A stretch of DNA of 64,000 nucleotides, taken from positions 62,001 through 126,000 of the forward strand of contig CAKRLG010000007.1 of the NCBI GenBank assembly GCA_934359255.1. Reading direction: 5' to 3'. The notes under the pieces were generated by a model, which searched no databases, had not been told where the DNA came from, and saw only the letters and a list, made by a program, of their open reading frames with translations. Position numbers and translations under genes: made by a program. Source of the DNA: an uncultured Ruminococcus sp. GTDB taxonomy: Bacteria; Bacillota; Clostridia; Lachnospirales; Lachnospiraceae. Of this stretch, positions 7,991 to 17,371 are shown piece after piece (positions within the stretch are counted from its first letter, which is position 1; each line of letters begins with the position of its first letter).

Positions 7991-8626
7991 TTATTTATGA
8001 AACAGCTCTCCTGCTGCCATCTTGTCTGTAAAGTGTTCTCTGCAGAACTGAATGAACGGTCCCATGCAGAAGGCATACAGTAAAGTTGCCAGTCCCAGGT
8101 CACCGCCCAGGGCAAATCCTGCCGCACAGCATACCACATCCGTACCAATTCGTACTGCACGGAACGGAAGTTTTGTCTTCTCTGTGATCGTCAGCGCCTG
8201 TGCATCATACGGAGATACGCCAAGTTCTGAAGAGTAATACAGAGAGGATGAAATAGAAATCAGTATCACAACCATCAACAGCAGTATGACACGCACTGCC
8301 ATCGACGGATGCTCTCCCACCAGCTTTGTCACTGCTTTTGTGGTTGCATCGGTAACAAAGCCGCTGCAGAACAAATTGACGATGGTTGCGATTCCCAGAA
8401 GTTTTCTGTTAAAGATCAATGCTATCACAAGCAGGACAGCACATACCACAATATATACGGTCTGATACGTTGCGTGAAATGCATTTGCAAATCCGAAAGT
8501 CAGCACACTGAACGGGTCTACCCCCAGTCCCGAAATTTTCTGAAGACCTACGGAAAATGCTGTCAGCGCAATACCGATCACCGCCATGGCGATACGGATT
8601 CCCAGATTCTTTCCTTTTGTTTCCAT
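7991..8626 (-). CDS. YczE/YitT-type integral membrane protein
   Basis: 211-residue membrane protein with five to six hydrophobic helices. It has the YczE/YyaS-type signature GLQKISGLGVDPFSVL near the N-terminus and a second related SSELGVSPYDAQAL segment after the third helix, which points to an internal repeat. The biochemical role of the family is unsettled; some members sit beside regulators or biosynthetic clusters. The ATG at 8626 is preceded by GGAGGAACTTGAAAAC. The gene is monocistronic between two terminators/promoters. The GTACTTCGTAC palindrome in its upstream region resembles the MarR half sites nearby, so shared control is possible. Confidence 0.8.
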   Translation of the reverse strand: METKGKNLGIRIAMAVIGIALTAFSVGLQKISGLGVDPFSVLTFGFANAFHATYQTVYIVVCAVLLVIALIFNRKLLGIATIVNLFCSGFVTDATTKAVTKLVGEHPSMAVRVILLLMVVILISISSSLYYSSELGVSPYDAQALTITEKTKLPFRAVRIGTDVVCCAAGFALGGDLGLATLLYAFCMGPFIQFCREHFTDKMAAGELFHK

Positions 8627-8786
8627 GTTTTCAAGTTCCTCCTTCTCTTCCCCTGTCAGACATCCTGATTTCTCTGTTATGATTCCTTCCCGCCATAATA
8701 CTCTCGCATTTTTTGATACCGGATTGTTCCGTACTTCGTACTCTCACACCCTGGTATCATAACAATTTCATCCGGATGTTCCTTGC

Positions 8787-8815
8787 TTGTAATTTAATCC
8801 GATACACAGTATAAT
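8787..8815 (+). promoter_or_regulatory. Promoter of the AraC-type regulator
   Basis: TTGTAA (8787-8792), 17-nt spacer, TATAAT (8810-8815). The start site would be near 8822, which rules out an in-frame ATG at 8818 and supports the ATG at 8890. Confidence 0.8.
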
Positions 8816-8889
8816 GGTTGCAAAGGGATTCAACTATCACGATAGCATCCATTTCTATAACAAAATCAACATTTTTCGAGGTGGCATTT

Positions 8890-9825
8890 ATGCAGAAAAA
8901 CTTTCCGACCATTTCCACGCAAAAAGATCTGAAAGAGAACCAGTCCCACGGTGACTATTCTTTTCCGGTCGATATTCATATGGATTACTTTCCGGTAACT
9001 GAGGATGCCCAGCACAATCTCTATGTTCCGCTCCACTGGCACCCGGAGGTGGAACTTCACTATCAGATTCAGGGCTCCGTACAGATCCGCGTGGAGCTTA
9101 CCGAATATGTCCTGCATCCGGGAGAAGTTCTCTGGATCAACGCAAAGCAGTTACATAACTGCCGTCCCCTCGGAACCGAAACTGCCATCTCCCATACGAT
9201 TATTTTCCATCCGGCTTTTATCTATGGAAGCGAATCGAGTATTCTTTTTCGAAAATATGTCCACCCGCTCCTTGGCAATCCCTCATTCCCGGCACTTTTC
9301 ATCCGTCCGGATGACCCGGAACAGCAGGTACTTCTTGATATTCTGTATAAATGTGGGGTCTTACAGCAGGAGCAGCCGGATACCTGGGAGTTACAGGTTC
9401 TCTCCCATCTGGCAAATGCCTGGGGGCTTCTGTGGAAAATGAGTACACGGCCGGAGCTGGCTGTTGTTCCAAATAAAAAAGTATCCAGAGAGCGAAAGAC
9501 TCTGGATACTCTTCTTGATTATATTCATGCCAATTTTACCGGGAAGATCACATTGAACGATCTCGCACAGGCTGCTTCTCTGAGTACCGGAGAATGTGGC
9601 AGACTTTGTAAACGCCTGCTCCACCAGACACCGATGAATTACCTGATGTCTTACCGGATCGAGCAGAGCATTCCGCTTCTCGTGAAAACCGAAGCTACGA
9701 TCACTGAAATCGCCCTGCAGGTCGGATTTTCCGGAGCCAGCTATTACACAGAGATTTTCCACCGGATCATGGGGATCACGCCGAGTGAATACCGCAATCT
9801 GATCCGCGGGGATATTCCCGATTAG
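8890..9825 (+). CDS. AraC-family transcriptional regulator with cupin sensor domain
   Basis: 311 residues. The N-terminal cupin-like ligand domain (about 35-130) contains LHWHPEVELHYQIQGS and HPGEVLWINAKQLH. The C-terminal pair of helix-turn-helix motifs (about 210-308) ends in the family signature TEIALQVGFSGASYYTEIF...GITPSEYR. Proteins of this type usually activate carbohydrate-use genes in response to a sugar, but no sugar operon lies next to it here. The start at 8890 follows CGAGGTGGCATTT; an in-frame ATG 72 nt upstream lies in the promoter. The gene ends at a bidirectional terminator shared with rnhA. Confidence 0.92.
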   Translation: MQKNFPTISTQKDLKENQSHGDYSFPVDIHMDYFPVTEDAQHNLYVPLHWHPEVELHYQIQGSVQIRVELTEYVLHPGEVLWINAKQLHNCRPLGTETAISHTIIFHPAFIYGSESSILFRKYVHPLLGNPSFPALFIRPDDPEQQVLLDILYKCGVLQQEQPDTWELQVLSHLANAWGLLWKMSTRPELAVVPNKKVSRERKTLDTLLDYIHANFTGKITLNDLAQAASLSTGECGRLCKRLLHQTPMNYLMSYRIEQSIPLLVKTEATITEIALQVGFSGASYYTEIFHRIMGITPSEYRNLIRGDIPD

Positions 9826-9870
9826 CAGCGGGCATCCCGGTGAGCTATTTCTCTGTAACCCGTATAGTTC

Positions 9871-9920
9871 AAAAAAAGTCATGGATGTTCCCGTTTTTTA
9901 AGGGACATCCATGACTTTTT
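9871..9920. terminator. Bidirectional terminator between the AraC gene and rnhA
   Basis: Long stem AAAAAGTCATGGATGT..CCC / GGG.ACATCCATGACTTTTT with A/T tails on both sides. It can end the plus-strand AraC transcript and the minus-strand hem-rnhA operon. Confidence 0.92.
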
Positions 9921-9935
9921 ATACTTTTCTCTTCT

Positions 9936-10412
9936 TTATGCAATTCCCGGATCCGTCAGCAGATTATCGCCATCCGCCGCAGATGTTGCCAGGTAATCAC
10001 ACCGTTCGTTCATCTCGTGACCGTCGTGACCCTTCACCCAGATAAATTCTACCTGGTGTGGTTCTTTCGCCTTTAACAGACGCTTCCACAGATCCACATT
10101 TTTTACCGGCTCATTTTTTCCGCGTTTCCAGCCTTTTTTGATCCAACCGTCGATCCAGTGCTGGTTAAAAGCATCTACCAGATATTTGGAATCAGAATAT
10201 AACTGGATCTGGCAGGGGCGGTTCAGGGCTTCGAGACCCACGATTGCCGCCATCAGCTCCATCCGGTTATTTGTCGTCTTTTTATATCCTGCGGAAAGTT
10301 CTTTCTCATGAAGATTTCCATTTCGGTCGGTATAATGCAGGACACAGCCATATCCTCCCGGTCCGTCCGGGTTGCCTCTGGCTGCGCCGTCGGTATAGAT
10401 TTTCACTAACAT
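9936..10412 (-). CDS. rnhA: Ribonuclease HI
   Basis: 158-residue RNase HI, which cuts the RNA strand of RNA-DNA hybrids. The four acidic catalytic residues are visible: YTDGAARGNP (Asp), NRMELMAAI (Glu), YSDSKYLVDAF (Asp) and CDYLA (Asp). The basic handle region KKGWKRGKNEPVKN and the GHDGHEMNE His loop are also present. The start at 10412 follows AAAGGAGAAGTGTT. It is the last gene of the hem operon, 13 nt after the MutS-like gene. Confidence 0.96.
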   Translation of the reverse strand: MLVKIYTDGAARGNPDGPGGYGCVLHYTDRNGNLHEKELSAGYKKTTNNRMELMAAIVGLEALNRPCQIQLYSDSKYLVDAFNQHWIDGWIKKGWKRGKNEPVKNVDLWKRLLKAKEPHQVEFIWVKGHDGHEMNERCDYLATSAADGDNLLTDPGIA

Positions 10413-10425
10413 AACACTTCTCCTT

Positions 10426-12117
10426 TTACTTCCACACACCGGTTTCTTCAAACTGTTTCGCGCTCTCCTGTGCCGCCTCAATAATCTTCGGATCATAACC
10501 GATCATGGCAAGCAGACGGATCGCATTTCTCGTCATGGCTCTGCCGGTGCGGAGTTTATAGTCAAATACCACATCATTTTCCTGAATCTCTTCCTCAAAG
10601 TGATAGTTATCATACTCTTTTTCCAGGACATAGGACAGCTCGATATCGTGGGTTGCCGCCATGGCAAGGACTTTCGGTTTTGCCAGAGAATGCAGGATCT
10701 GTGAGGATGCGGCAATTCGCTCGATGGTGTTTGTTCCGCGAAGGACCTCATCCACGATGCAAAGCACCGGTTCCGGTTTCTCACACTCTTCCAGAATCCG
10801 TTTCAGGGAACGGATCTCTACCATATAGTAGCTCTCGCCGCCTGACAGATTGTCCCGCAATGCCATAGAAGTAAGCACCTTCATAAAACTTCCACAGTAA
10901 TGCTTTGCAATACAGGTGTGTACAGTCTGAGCCAGAATCGTATTGATCGCAATGGTTTTTAAAAATGTGGATTTTCCGGAAGCATTGGACCCGGTGATCA
11001 GCACTCCCCGCTGCATCTGTATGCTGTTTGCAACCGGATCGTCGATCAGCGGGTGATACAGTTTCTCCACTTTCAAAGATGCACCCTCCCGGCCATTCGC
11101 TTCCACGAATTCGGGTTGGCTGTAATAAGGCAGACTCTCCCGGAACGAAGCAACCGCGATCAAAGCATCTAACTCTCCCATCGCCTGATACATATCTTCG
11201 ATGGTGGATTCATTCCCTTCTACATGTTTCAGCATCGAATAAAACTTGATAAAATCCACCTGAAAAATAATACGAAGATAAGAGACGATAATCGCTTCCA
11301 GACCATCCTGCACTGAATTCGTCGAAGCCACCAGAAAAGCCCCCCGGCGGAAACTTTTCATTTTCTTTCTGCCTGCCCGGATCCGATCAAGATAGGTCTG
11401 AATCTCCGGATTGTCCAGCTTTTCAAACTGATCCGCTGCCCGCAGAAGACGAAGGATACAGACAAAGCAGTTCAGATACGGTTCAATCTTTTTGGAATCC
11501 CGTGTATGAACCACCGCACTGACGCAGAGCATCAGAAGCAACAGAAACATACACGGAATCGGACGGATCAGCGTAGCGACAATTGCCGCTGCCGAAAGTC
11601 CTGCCAGCAGAGGATATTTTCCTCTTTCTCTGCGATCCACGTCTTTCAATGCATCAATATAATCCGCAATGGACATTTTCCAGATCTTTTTGACCTCGTT
11701 TACCCGTGTCAGCACCTGAATCCTTTCTTCTTCATGGGTCTGAAAATATGCAATCAGCCGTTCTCTTTCATCCAGCACGTTTTGATCCATCTGCGGCTGG
11801 CGCAATATCTGGTAAAGTACATCCTCGCCACAGGAAGATAGTGTATTATTCATGCGTATAAAAATCTCGTCCATCTGCAGATCGTTCCAGGTGATATCAT
11901 CAATCATAAACTGCTCTCCCTCATTCCGTTTCGCATAATGAGAGATGCTTTCCAGTTCCTCCTGGGTATATTCCCGATCCGGTACGGTTCCCCACCGCTG
12001 TTTCAAATGCCGCAGAAACCATTTGCGCTGCCGGATCTTATCCCAGATGATCATGGCAGCGCACAGGATCAGGATGCCCCCTGCCGTGAGCAGGGTTATC
12101 ATCCATTCACTTTTCAT
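10426..12117 (-). CDS. Membrane-anchored MutS-like ATPase
   Basis: 563 residues. The C-terminal third is a MutS domain V ATPase: Walker A GSNASGKSTFLK near residue 380, the signature LSGGESYYMVE, Walker B CIVDEVLRGTNTIER near 455, and the switch ATHDIELS near 490. The N-terminus has a transmembrane helix (about residues 8-25) and a second hydrophobic hairpin near 165-200. There is no mismatch-recognition domain I and no FxE motif. This is therefore not the mismatch-repair MutS but the membrane MutS-related family, whose function is unsettled. It lies 16 nt after hemL and 13 nt before rnhA, in one transcription unit. Confidence 0.85.
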   Translation of the reverse strand: MKSEWMITLLTAGGILILCAAMIIWDKIRQRKWFLRHLKQRWGTVPDREYTQEELESISHYAKRNEGEQFMIDDITWNDLQMDEIFIRMNNTLSSCGEDVLYQILRQPQMDQNVLDERERLIAYFQTHEEERIQVLTRVNEVKKIWKMSIADYIDALKDVDRRERGKYPLLAGLSAAAIVATLIRPIPCMFLLLLMLCVSAVVHTRDSKKIEPYLNCFVCILRLLRAADQFEKLDNPEIQTYLDRIRAGRKKMKSFRRGAFLVASTNSVQDGLEAIIVSYLRIIFQVDFIKFYSMLKHVEGNESTIEDMYQAMGELDALIAVASFRESLPYYSQPEFVEANGREGASLKVEKLYHPLIDDPVANSIQMQRGVLITGSNASGKSTFLKTIAINTILAQTVHTCIAKHYCGSFMKVLTSMALRDNLSGGESYYMVEIRSLKRILEECEKPEPVLCIVDEVLRGTNTIERIAASSQILHSLAKPKVLAMAATHDIELSYVLEKEYDNYHFEEEIQENDVVFDYKLRTGRAMTRNAIRLLAMIGYDPKIIEAAQESAKQFEETGVWK

Positions 12118-12133
12118 TTATTATCCTCTTTAT

Positions 12134-13414
12134 TTATTCCTCTTTCAGGAATCCCTCAAAGATTTCCAGTGTCTCTTTGGTTGTCTCTTCGGTGTGGGCA
12201 TTGGATAAGAACATTGCCTCGAACTGGGACGGTCCCAGATGGATACCATGTTCCAGCATATAATGGAAATAACGTGAAAACTCCTCGGTGTCAGAAGTTT
12301 TTGCGTCTTCATAGTTTTCCACATCCTGATCGGTGAAATAGATACATCCCAGAGATCCGATATGGTTGATTTTCCATGGTTTTCCGTATTTTTTCACCAG
12401 TTCTTTCATACCTTCATACAGCTTTTCACCCATCTTTCTCATATGGGTATAGATTTCCGGATGATCTTTCAGGATTTTCAGCTGTGTCAGACCTGCAGCC
12501 ATAGCTACCGGATTACCGCTCAGGGTTCCTGCCTGATATACATGACCTACCGGTGCGATCACCTCCATGATCTCCCGTTTTCCGCCAAAGGCACCTACCG
12601 GCATACCGGCACCGATGATTTTTCCGTAAGTCACCAGATCCGCCTCAATGCCGAACCACTCCTGCGCACCACCGAAGGCCAAGCGGAAACCTGTGATTAC
12701 CTCATCAAAGATCAGAACTGCACCATGTTTCGTACAGAGTTCACGAAGCCCTTTTAAGAAGCCTTCTTTCGGAAGTACCACACCCATGTTAGCTGCTACC
12801 GGTTCCACGATCACGGCTGCGATCTGTCCTTCGTTTTCTTCAAACAGCATCTTAACGCTTTCGAGGTTGTTGTATACAGCCGTCAGGGTATCCTGAGTTG
12901 CTCCCGCCGGTACACCGGCACTGTCCGGGATTCCTGCCGTCATCACACCGGAGCCTGCTTTTACTAACAGCGCATCGGAATGACCATGATAGCATCCGGC
13001 GAATTTGACGATTTTATTTCTTCCTGTATAGCCTCTGGCGGCACGGATCGCACTCATCACGGCTTCTGTTCCGGAATTGACCATACGGATCATCTCGATG
13101 GACGGAATATTTTCACAGATAAATTCTGCCATCTCCACCTCGATCTCGGTGGCCGCACCGAAACTCAGACCGCTCTCTGCTTTCCGGATCACGGCGTTCA
13201 GAATTTCCGGATTGTTGTGTCCGAGAATCATCGGTCCCCAGGAACTGATATAATCAATATATTTTTTGCTGTCCGCATCCACTACATATGGACCTGATGC
13301 GCCCTCGATAAATCTTGGGGTCATCCCTACAGAACCATAGGCACGTACCGGGCTGTTGACACCTCCCGGGATAACCTTCACTGCTCTTTCAAATAATTCA
13401 TCTGATCTGCTCAT
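12134..13414 (-). CDS. hemL: Glutamate-1-semialdehyde 2,1-aminomutase
   Basis: 426-residue PLP enzyme that converts glutamate-1-semialdehyde to 5-aminolevulinate, the second step of the C5 pathway. Seen: GGVNSPVRA near the start, the PLP-phosphate region NSGTEAVMSAIRAAR, AGCYHGHSD, FDEVITGFR, and the Schiff-base lysine in TYGKIIGAGMPVGAFGG near residue 265. The start is the ATG at 13414, which overlaps the hemB stop by one base (TAATG), with GAAGGGAGAAT upstream. A longer in-frame extension is all within hemB and is rejected. Confidence 0.97.
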   Translation of the reverse strand: MSRSDELFERAVKVIPGGVNSPVRAYGSVGMTPRFIEGASGPYVVDADSKKYIDYISSWGPMILGHNNPEILNAVIRKAESGLSFGAATEIEVEMAEFICENIPSIEMIRMVNSGTEAVMSAIRAARGYTGRNKIVKFAGCYHGHSDALLVKAGSGVMTAGIPDSAGVPAGATQDTLTAVYNNLESVKMLFEENEGQIAAVIVEPVAANMGVVLPKEGFLKGLRELCTKHGAVLIFDEVITGFRLAFGGAQEWFGIEADLVTYGKIIGAGMPVGAFGGKREIMEVIAPVGHVYQAGTLSGNPVAMAAGLTQLKILKDHPEIYTHMRKMGEKLYEGMKELVKKYGKPWKINHIGSLGCIYFTDQDVENYEDAKTSDTEEFSRYFHYMLEHGIHLGPSQFEAMFLSNAHTEETTKETLEIFEGFLKEE

Positions 13415-14397
13415 TATCCGATTCTCCCTTCGTCCATACATTTTGCCAGTTCTTTTGCATAATATGTCAGATAAATCTGTGCACCGGCACGATAGGTACT
13501 CACTGCCATCTCGCACATGATTCTCTCTTCATCGATCCAGCCTTTCTGTGCAGCTGCTTTCACCATCGCGTATTCTCCGCTGACGCTGTAGGCTGCTACC
13601 GGAATGTTGGTCACTTCCTTTACTTTTGTGATCATATCCAGATAGGAAAGTGCCGGTTTTACCATGATGATATCAGCTCCTTCTTCCACATCGAGAAGCG
13701 CTTCTTTCACACCTTCGCGGCTGTTGTGCGGATCCATCTGGTAACTCTTTCTGTCTCCGAATGCCGGAGCGGAATCTGCCGCTTCACGGAACGGTCCGTA
13801 GAACGCAGATGCGTATTTTACTGCATAGGACATGATCGGGGTCTCTTTGTGACCGTTTTTATCTAACATGTTGCGGATCGCCAGAACACGACCATCCATC
13901 ATATCGGAAGGTGCCACCATGTCCGCACCTGCCTGTACATGGGAAAGGGCTGTCTTGGCCAGCAGATCCAGCGTGCTGTCATTTTCTACTTCATGCCCGC
14001 AAAGCATACCGCAGTGACCGTGACTGGTATATTCACACAGACACACATCGGTAATATAATACAGCTCCGGGAATTTTTCTTTTCCCACCTGCAGTGCCCG
14101 CTGTACGATACCGTCCTGGGCATAGGCCTGGCTTGCGATCTCGTCTTTATGATCCGGGATACCAAAGAGCATCACACTTCCCACACCGGCTTTTGCCAGA
14201 CGCTCCAGTTCATATGGCAGACGGTCCAGTGTATACCGGAACTGTCCCGGCATGGACGGGATCTCATCTTCTCTTCCGGTGCCTTCCTGTACAAACATCG
14301 GATAAATCAGAGAAGACTTGTCCATCCTGGTCTCCCGTACCATCTTTCTGATTGTCTCTCCTCCGCGGAGTCTTCTCGGTCTCTTTATCATATCCAT
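13414..14397 (-). CDS. hemB: Porphobilinogen synthase (ALA dehydratase)
   Basis: 327-residue enzyme that condenses two 5-aminolevulinates to porphobilinogen. The zinc-type cysteine triad is present (DVCLCEYTSHGHCG). Two catalytic lysines are seen, in MSYAVKYASAFYGPF and IIMVKPALSYLD, and the APSDMMDGRV motif is intact. It follows the cobA-hemD fusion after 117 nt and overlaps hemL by one base. A Shine-Dalgarno AAAGAGGAAG lies ahead of the ATG. Confidence 0.97.
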   Translation of the reverse strand: MDMIKRPRRLRGGETIRKMVRETRMDKSSLIYPMFVQEGTGREDEIPSMPGQFRYTLDRLPYELERLAKAGVGSVMLFGIPDHKDEIASQAYAQDGIVQRALQVGKEKFPELYYITDVCLCEYTSHGHCGMLCGHEVENDSTLDLLAKTALSHVQAGADMVAPSDMMDGRVLAIRNMLDKNGHKETPIMSYAVKYASAFYGPFREAADSAPAFGDRKSYQMDPHNSREGVKEALLDVEEGADIIMVKPALSYLDMITKVKEVTNIPVAAYSVSGEYAMVKAAAQKGWIDEERIMCEMAVSTYRAGAQIYLTYYAKELAKCMDEGRIG

Positions 14398-14514
14398 GAC
14401 TGTTCTTCCTCTTTTCTTCTGTCACTTTCTGTCTTGGTTTCTTTCTCTCTGTCGTCCGCTGTTTTCTCGCTTTCCCTACAGATCGAATTTCCTGCAGACA
14501 TCCTCCTCGCTATA

Positions 14515-16038
14515 TCAGTAACTTCCGGATATCTGCCCTTTCAATTTTATTACCAGTTCCACCAGACTGTCAATAGATGCTTCTTTTGCGACTGCAGTTT
14601 TCATTCCGTATCGCAGCGCTTCCGCCTGCGTCTGTTTTCCGATACAGGCCGCAAGAACTTTCGTATAATCCAGTCCCTCTGTGGCAGCTACAAAGCCTTT
14701 TACCGTTGATGCACTGGTAAATACGGCGCAGTCAATCTTTCCACTCTCAAACTGTCCTTTTTCATCGATCAGATCCTGATTCTCATAGAATGTATCATAA
14801 ATTGCCACATCATCTACGGTAAGATCTTCTCTTTTTGCCAGTTCTTCTACAACTTCTTTATTACCGATTGCCGCTCTTGCCAGTAAAATCTTTGCTCCCG
14901 GCTCACACACTTTCGCCATTTTTGCTCCAAGAGATGCCCCATCAAAAACTTCCGGCATCAGATCCGGATACAGATGGTGTTCCTTTAACGCTTTCGCGGT
15001 TCCTTTTCCGATGGCAGCAATCTTTACCTTTCCCAGCGCGCGAATATCTTTTCCTGCTTCCATCAACAGTTCAAAAAAGATCCGGACACCACTGGGGCTG
15101 GTAAATGCAAGCCACTGGTAGGTGTCAAGTTTCTCAAGAGATTGGCAGAGTTCTGTCTTATCTTCCACCGGTTTTACACCGATCGCCGGAAGTTCCAGCA
15201 CCTCCGCTCCCTGTTCCCGCAGTTTCTTTGCCATACCGGAAACCAGTTCTTTCGGACGGGTTACCAGGACTTTGTAACCGGCAAGCGGCAGTTTTTCATA
15301 CCATCCAAAAGTATCTGCCACCTGACAGACCTGTCCTACCACGATAATTGCCGGTGTCTGGATCTTCGCCGCATCGGAGGCCTGTTTTAATGTATTCACC
15401 GTAGCCACTACTCTTTTCTGTCCCGCGGTAGTTCCCTGCTGTAAAACAGCCGCCGGTGTCTCCGGATCCATACCGGCTTCAAGAAGTCCTTTACAGATAT
15501 CTTCCATTGCAGTGATTCCCATCAGAAATACCAATGTTCCTTTTGTCCTGACCAGGGCTTCAAAATCAATGTTATAACTTTCTCCTGCCCGTTTGTGACC
15601 GGTGATCACATGAACAGAGGAACAGAAATCCCTGTGTGTGACCGGAATTCCGTTATAGGCCGGAACCGCGATACAGGAAGTTACACCGGGTACAACCTCA
15701 TACGGAATTTTATGTTCGCACAGAAGTTCCAGTTCCTCTCCACCACGTCCGAAGAGAAACGGATCGCCACCCTTCAGCCGTACCACCTGTTTTCCCTCCT
15801 GTGCTTTTTCCAGGAGGACTTTATTAATATTTTCCTGCTTCATCGTATGATGCCCGGCACGTTTACCCACGTTGATCTTCTCCGCAGTCTCCGGTACCAT
15901 TGTCAGTACACCGTCACCTACCAGACTGTCATATACCACAACTTCCGCTTTTGCAAGGATGTCTTTTCCTTTGATGGTAAAAAGTCCCACATCACCCGGA
16001 CCTGCACCTACCAGCCAGACTTTTCCCTGTCTACTCAT
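14515..16038 (-). CDS. cobA-hemD: Fused uroporphyrinogen-III C-methyltransferase / uroporphyrinogen-III synthase
   Basis: 507-residue bifunctional protein. Residues 1-245 are CobA/SUMT: GKVWLVGAGPGDVGLFT, the VVRLKGGDPFLFGRGGEE loop, and GIPVTHRD. It methylates uroporphyrinogen III twice, using SAM, to precorrin-2. Residues ~250-507 are HemD: LVTRPKE, LPAIGVKPV, WLAFTSPSGVRIFFELL, and FTSASTVKGFV. HemD cyclises hydroxymethylbilane to uroporphyrinogen III, so substrate passes directly to the methylation branch. The fusion is common in Firmicutes. The start is the ATG at 16038 behind GGGAGGTTGGAAAAA, overlapping the preceding stop by 8 nt. It commits tetrapyrrole flux to sirohaem/B12. Confidence 0.96.
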   Translation of the reverse strand: MSRQGKVWLVGAGPGDVGLFTIKGKDILAKAEVVVYDSLVGDGVLTMVPETAEKINVGKRAGHHTMKQENINKVLLEKAQEGKQVVRLKGGDPFLFGRGGEELELLCEHKIPYEVVPGVTSCIAVPAYNGIPVTHRDFCSSVHVITGHKRAGESYNIDFEALVRTKGTLVFLMGITAMEDICKGLLEAGMDPETPAAVLQQGTTAGQKRVVATVNTLKQASDAAKIQTPAIIVVGQVCQVADTFGWYEKLPLAGYKVLVTRPKELVSGMAKKLREQGAEVLELPAIGVKPVEDKTELCQSLEKLDTYQWLAFTSPSGVRIFFELLMEAGKDIRALGKVKIAAIGKGTAKALKEHHLYPDLMPEVFDGASLGAKMAKVCEPGAKILLARAAIGNKEVVEELAKREDLTVDDVAIYDTFYENQDLIDEKGQFESGKIDCAVFTSASTVKGFVAATEGLDYTKVLAACIGKQTQAEALRYGMKTAVAKEASIDSLVELVIKLKGQISGSY

Positions 16039-17371
16039 TTTTTCCAACCTCCCAGACCAGTTTTTTTGCCAGATTCACACCCAGGGTCTCCGGATCTTTC
16101 ACAGAGCCTCGCATCGTTCCGATCTTATGCTTTCCGGTACTTTCCTGATAATACAGACCGCGCAGGAAAATCTCATCACCTTCGATTACCGCATGGGCCG
16201 CCACCGGAGAGGAACATCCGCCATCCAGATATCGGACAAAGGCACGTTCACAAAGTGCTGCAATCGTTCCCTCTCTGTCTGCAAAATGCTCCATATATGA
16301 ATAATCTTCTCCCTGTCGTCCCTGTACTGCAAGAATACCCTGTCCTGCTGCGGGAATCACTTCCTTCGGTTCATAATATCTGGAAATTCGTTTCTCCAGT
16401 CCCAGTCGTTTTAATCCTGCTGCTGCCAGGATCAGTCCGCTGTACTCTCCACCATCCAGTTTGTTCAATCTGGTCAGCACATTTCCACGGATACTTTTAA
16501 AGGTCGCTTCCGGGTACATCTGCTGCAGCTGCAGGATTCGTCTCTGACTGGAACATCCGATCGGTTTCGACAGATCCAGGTTGTCTGCACCTTCCGGAAG
16601 CACCAGCACGTCTCTCGGATCTTCTCTTTTTGAAAATGCCACGATCGGCAGTTCTTCCGGAACTTCCATCGGCATATCTTTCAGACTGTGCACGGACAGA
16701 TCGCTTCTTTTCTCCATCAGTGCCTTATCCAGTTCTTTTACAAACAGTCCTTTACCGCCCACTTTATCCAGCGTCCGGTCCAGAATCTTATCCCCGGTTG
16801 TTTTCATCGTAAGCAGACGGATCTCTTTTTGTGGACATTCTTTTTTCAGATATTCCATCACCATCTCACTCTGGATCACCGCCAGACGACTCTCCCGGCT
16901 CCCTATGCAGATTGTATGATTTACCACTGCCTCGATTTGTTTTCGCAATTCGGCAGTCCCTTTATGGTCTTTTCCCGATCCATTGATGCCGATCACATAG
17001 GGATCTTTCCGGATCACTCCCGGAAAATGAAAATCACATTTTTCCTGATTGCTTGCCACATTCACAAGAGCCCCCAGACACTTTGCCACACTGTAGATTC
17101 CATTATTTAATTCAGGATCATTGGTAGCAGCCAGCACCATCCAGGCATCATAAATATCTTCTCTTTGATATTCTCTGTGGAAAATCGTAATTTTCTCTTC
17201 TTTTTCCAACTCTTCCAGCTCTCCGGTCACTTCCGGTGCTACCACGACAATCTGTGGTTCAAACGGAAGCAAGGTCTTTACCCGTCTTGTGGCGATAGCT
17301 CCCCCGCCGATCACCACGATCTTTTTCTCACTGATATCCACAAATAAAGGAAAAAAAGCGCTATTCTTCAT
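16031..17371 (-). CDS. hemC: Fused precorrin-2 dehydrogenase / hydroxymethylbilane synthase
   Basis: 446 residues, two enzymes in one frame. Residues 1-150 match the SirC/Met8/CysG-N NAD-binding domain: FFPLFVDISEKKIVVIGGG, ATRRVKTLLPF, and LAATNDPELN, which oxidises precorrin-2 to sirohydrochlorin. Residues ~152-446 are porphobilinogen deaminase: IGSRESRLAVIQSE, TTGDKI, HSLKDMP, and the dipyrromethane-cofactor cysteine in YLDGGCSSPVAAH near residue 386. The start at 17371 overlaps hemA by 11 nt; a longer GTG-initiated frame adds nine residues. The two steps are not consecutive in the pathway, which makes the fusion unusual. I see no frameshift or linker stop. Confidence 0.93.
   Translation of the reverse strand: MKNSAFFPLFVDISEKKIVVIGGGAIATRRVKTLLPFEPQIVVVAPEVTGELEELEKEEKITIFHREYQREDIYDAWMVLAATNDPELNNGIYSVAKCLGALVNVASNQEKCDFHFPGVIRKDPYVIGINGSGKDHKGTAELRKQIEAVVNHTICIGSRESRLAVIQSEMVMEYLKKECPQKEIRLLTMKTTGDKILDRTLDKVGGKGLFVKELDKALMEKRSDLSVHSLKDMPMEVPEELPIVAFSKREDPRDVLVLPEGADNLDLSKPIGCSSQRRILQLQQMYPEATFKSIRGNVLTRLNKLDGGEYSGLILAAAGLKRLGLEKRISRYYEPKEVIPAAGQGILAVQGRQGEDYSYMEHFADREGTIAALCERAFVRYLDGGCSSPVAAHAVIEGDEIFLRGLYYQESTGKHKIGTMRGSVKDPETLGVNLAKKLVWEVGKNE

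Noticed and set aside
14388-14501. 37-residue very charged frame between cobA-hemD and hemB
   Set aside because: AGGAGG directly abuts the ATG (no spacing) and the composition is only that of a purine-rich spacer; a leader role is possible but unsupported.
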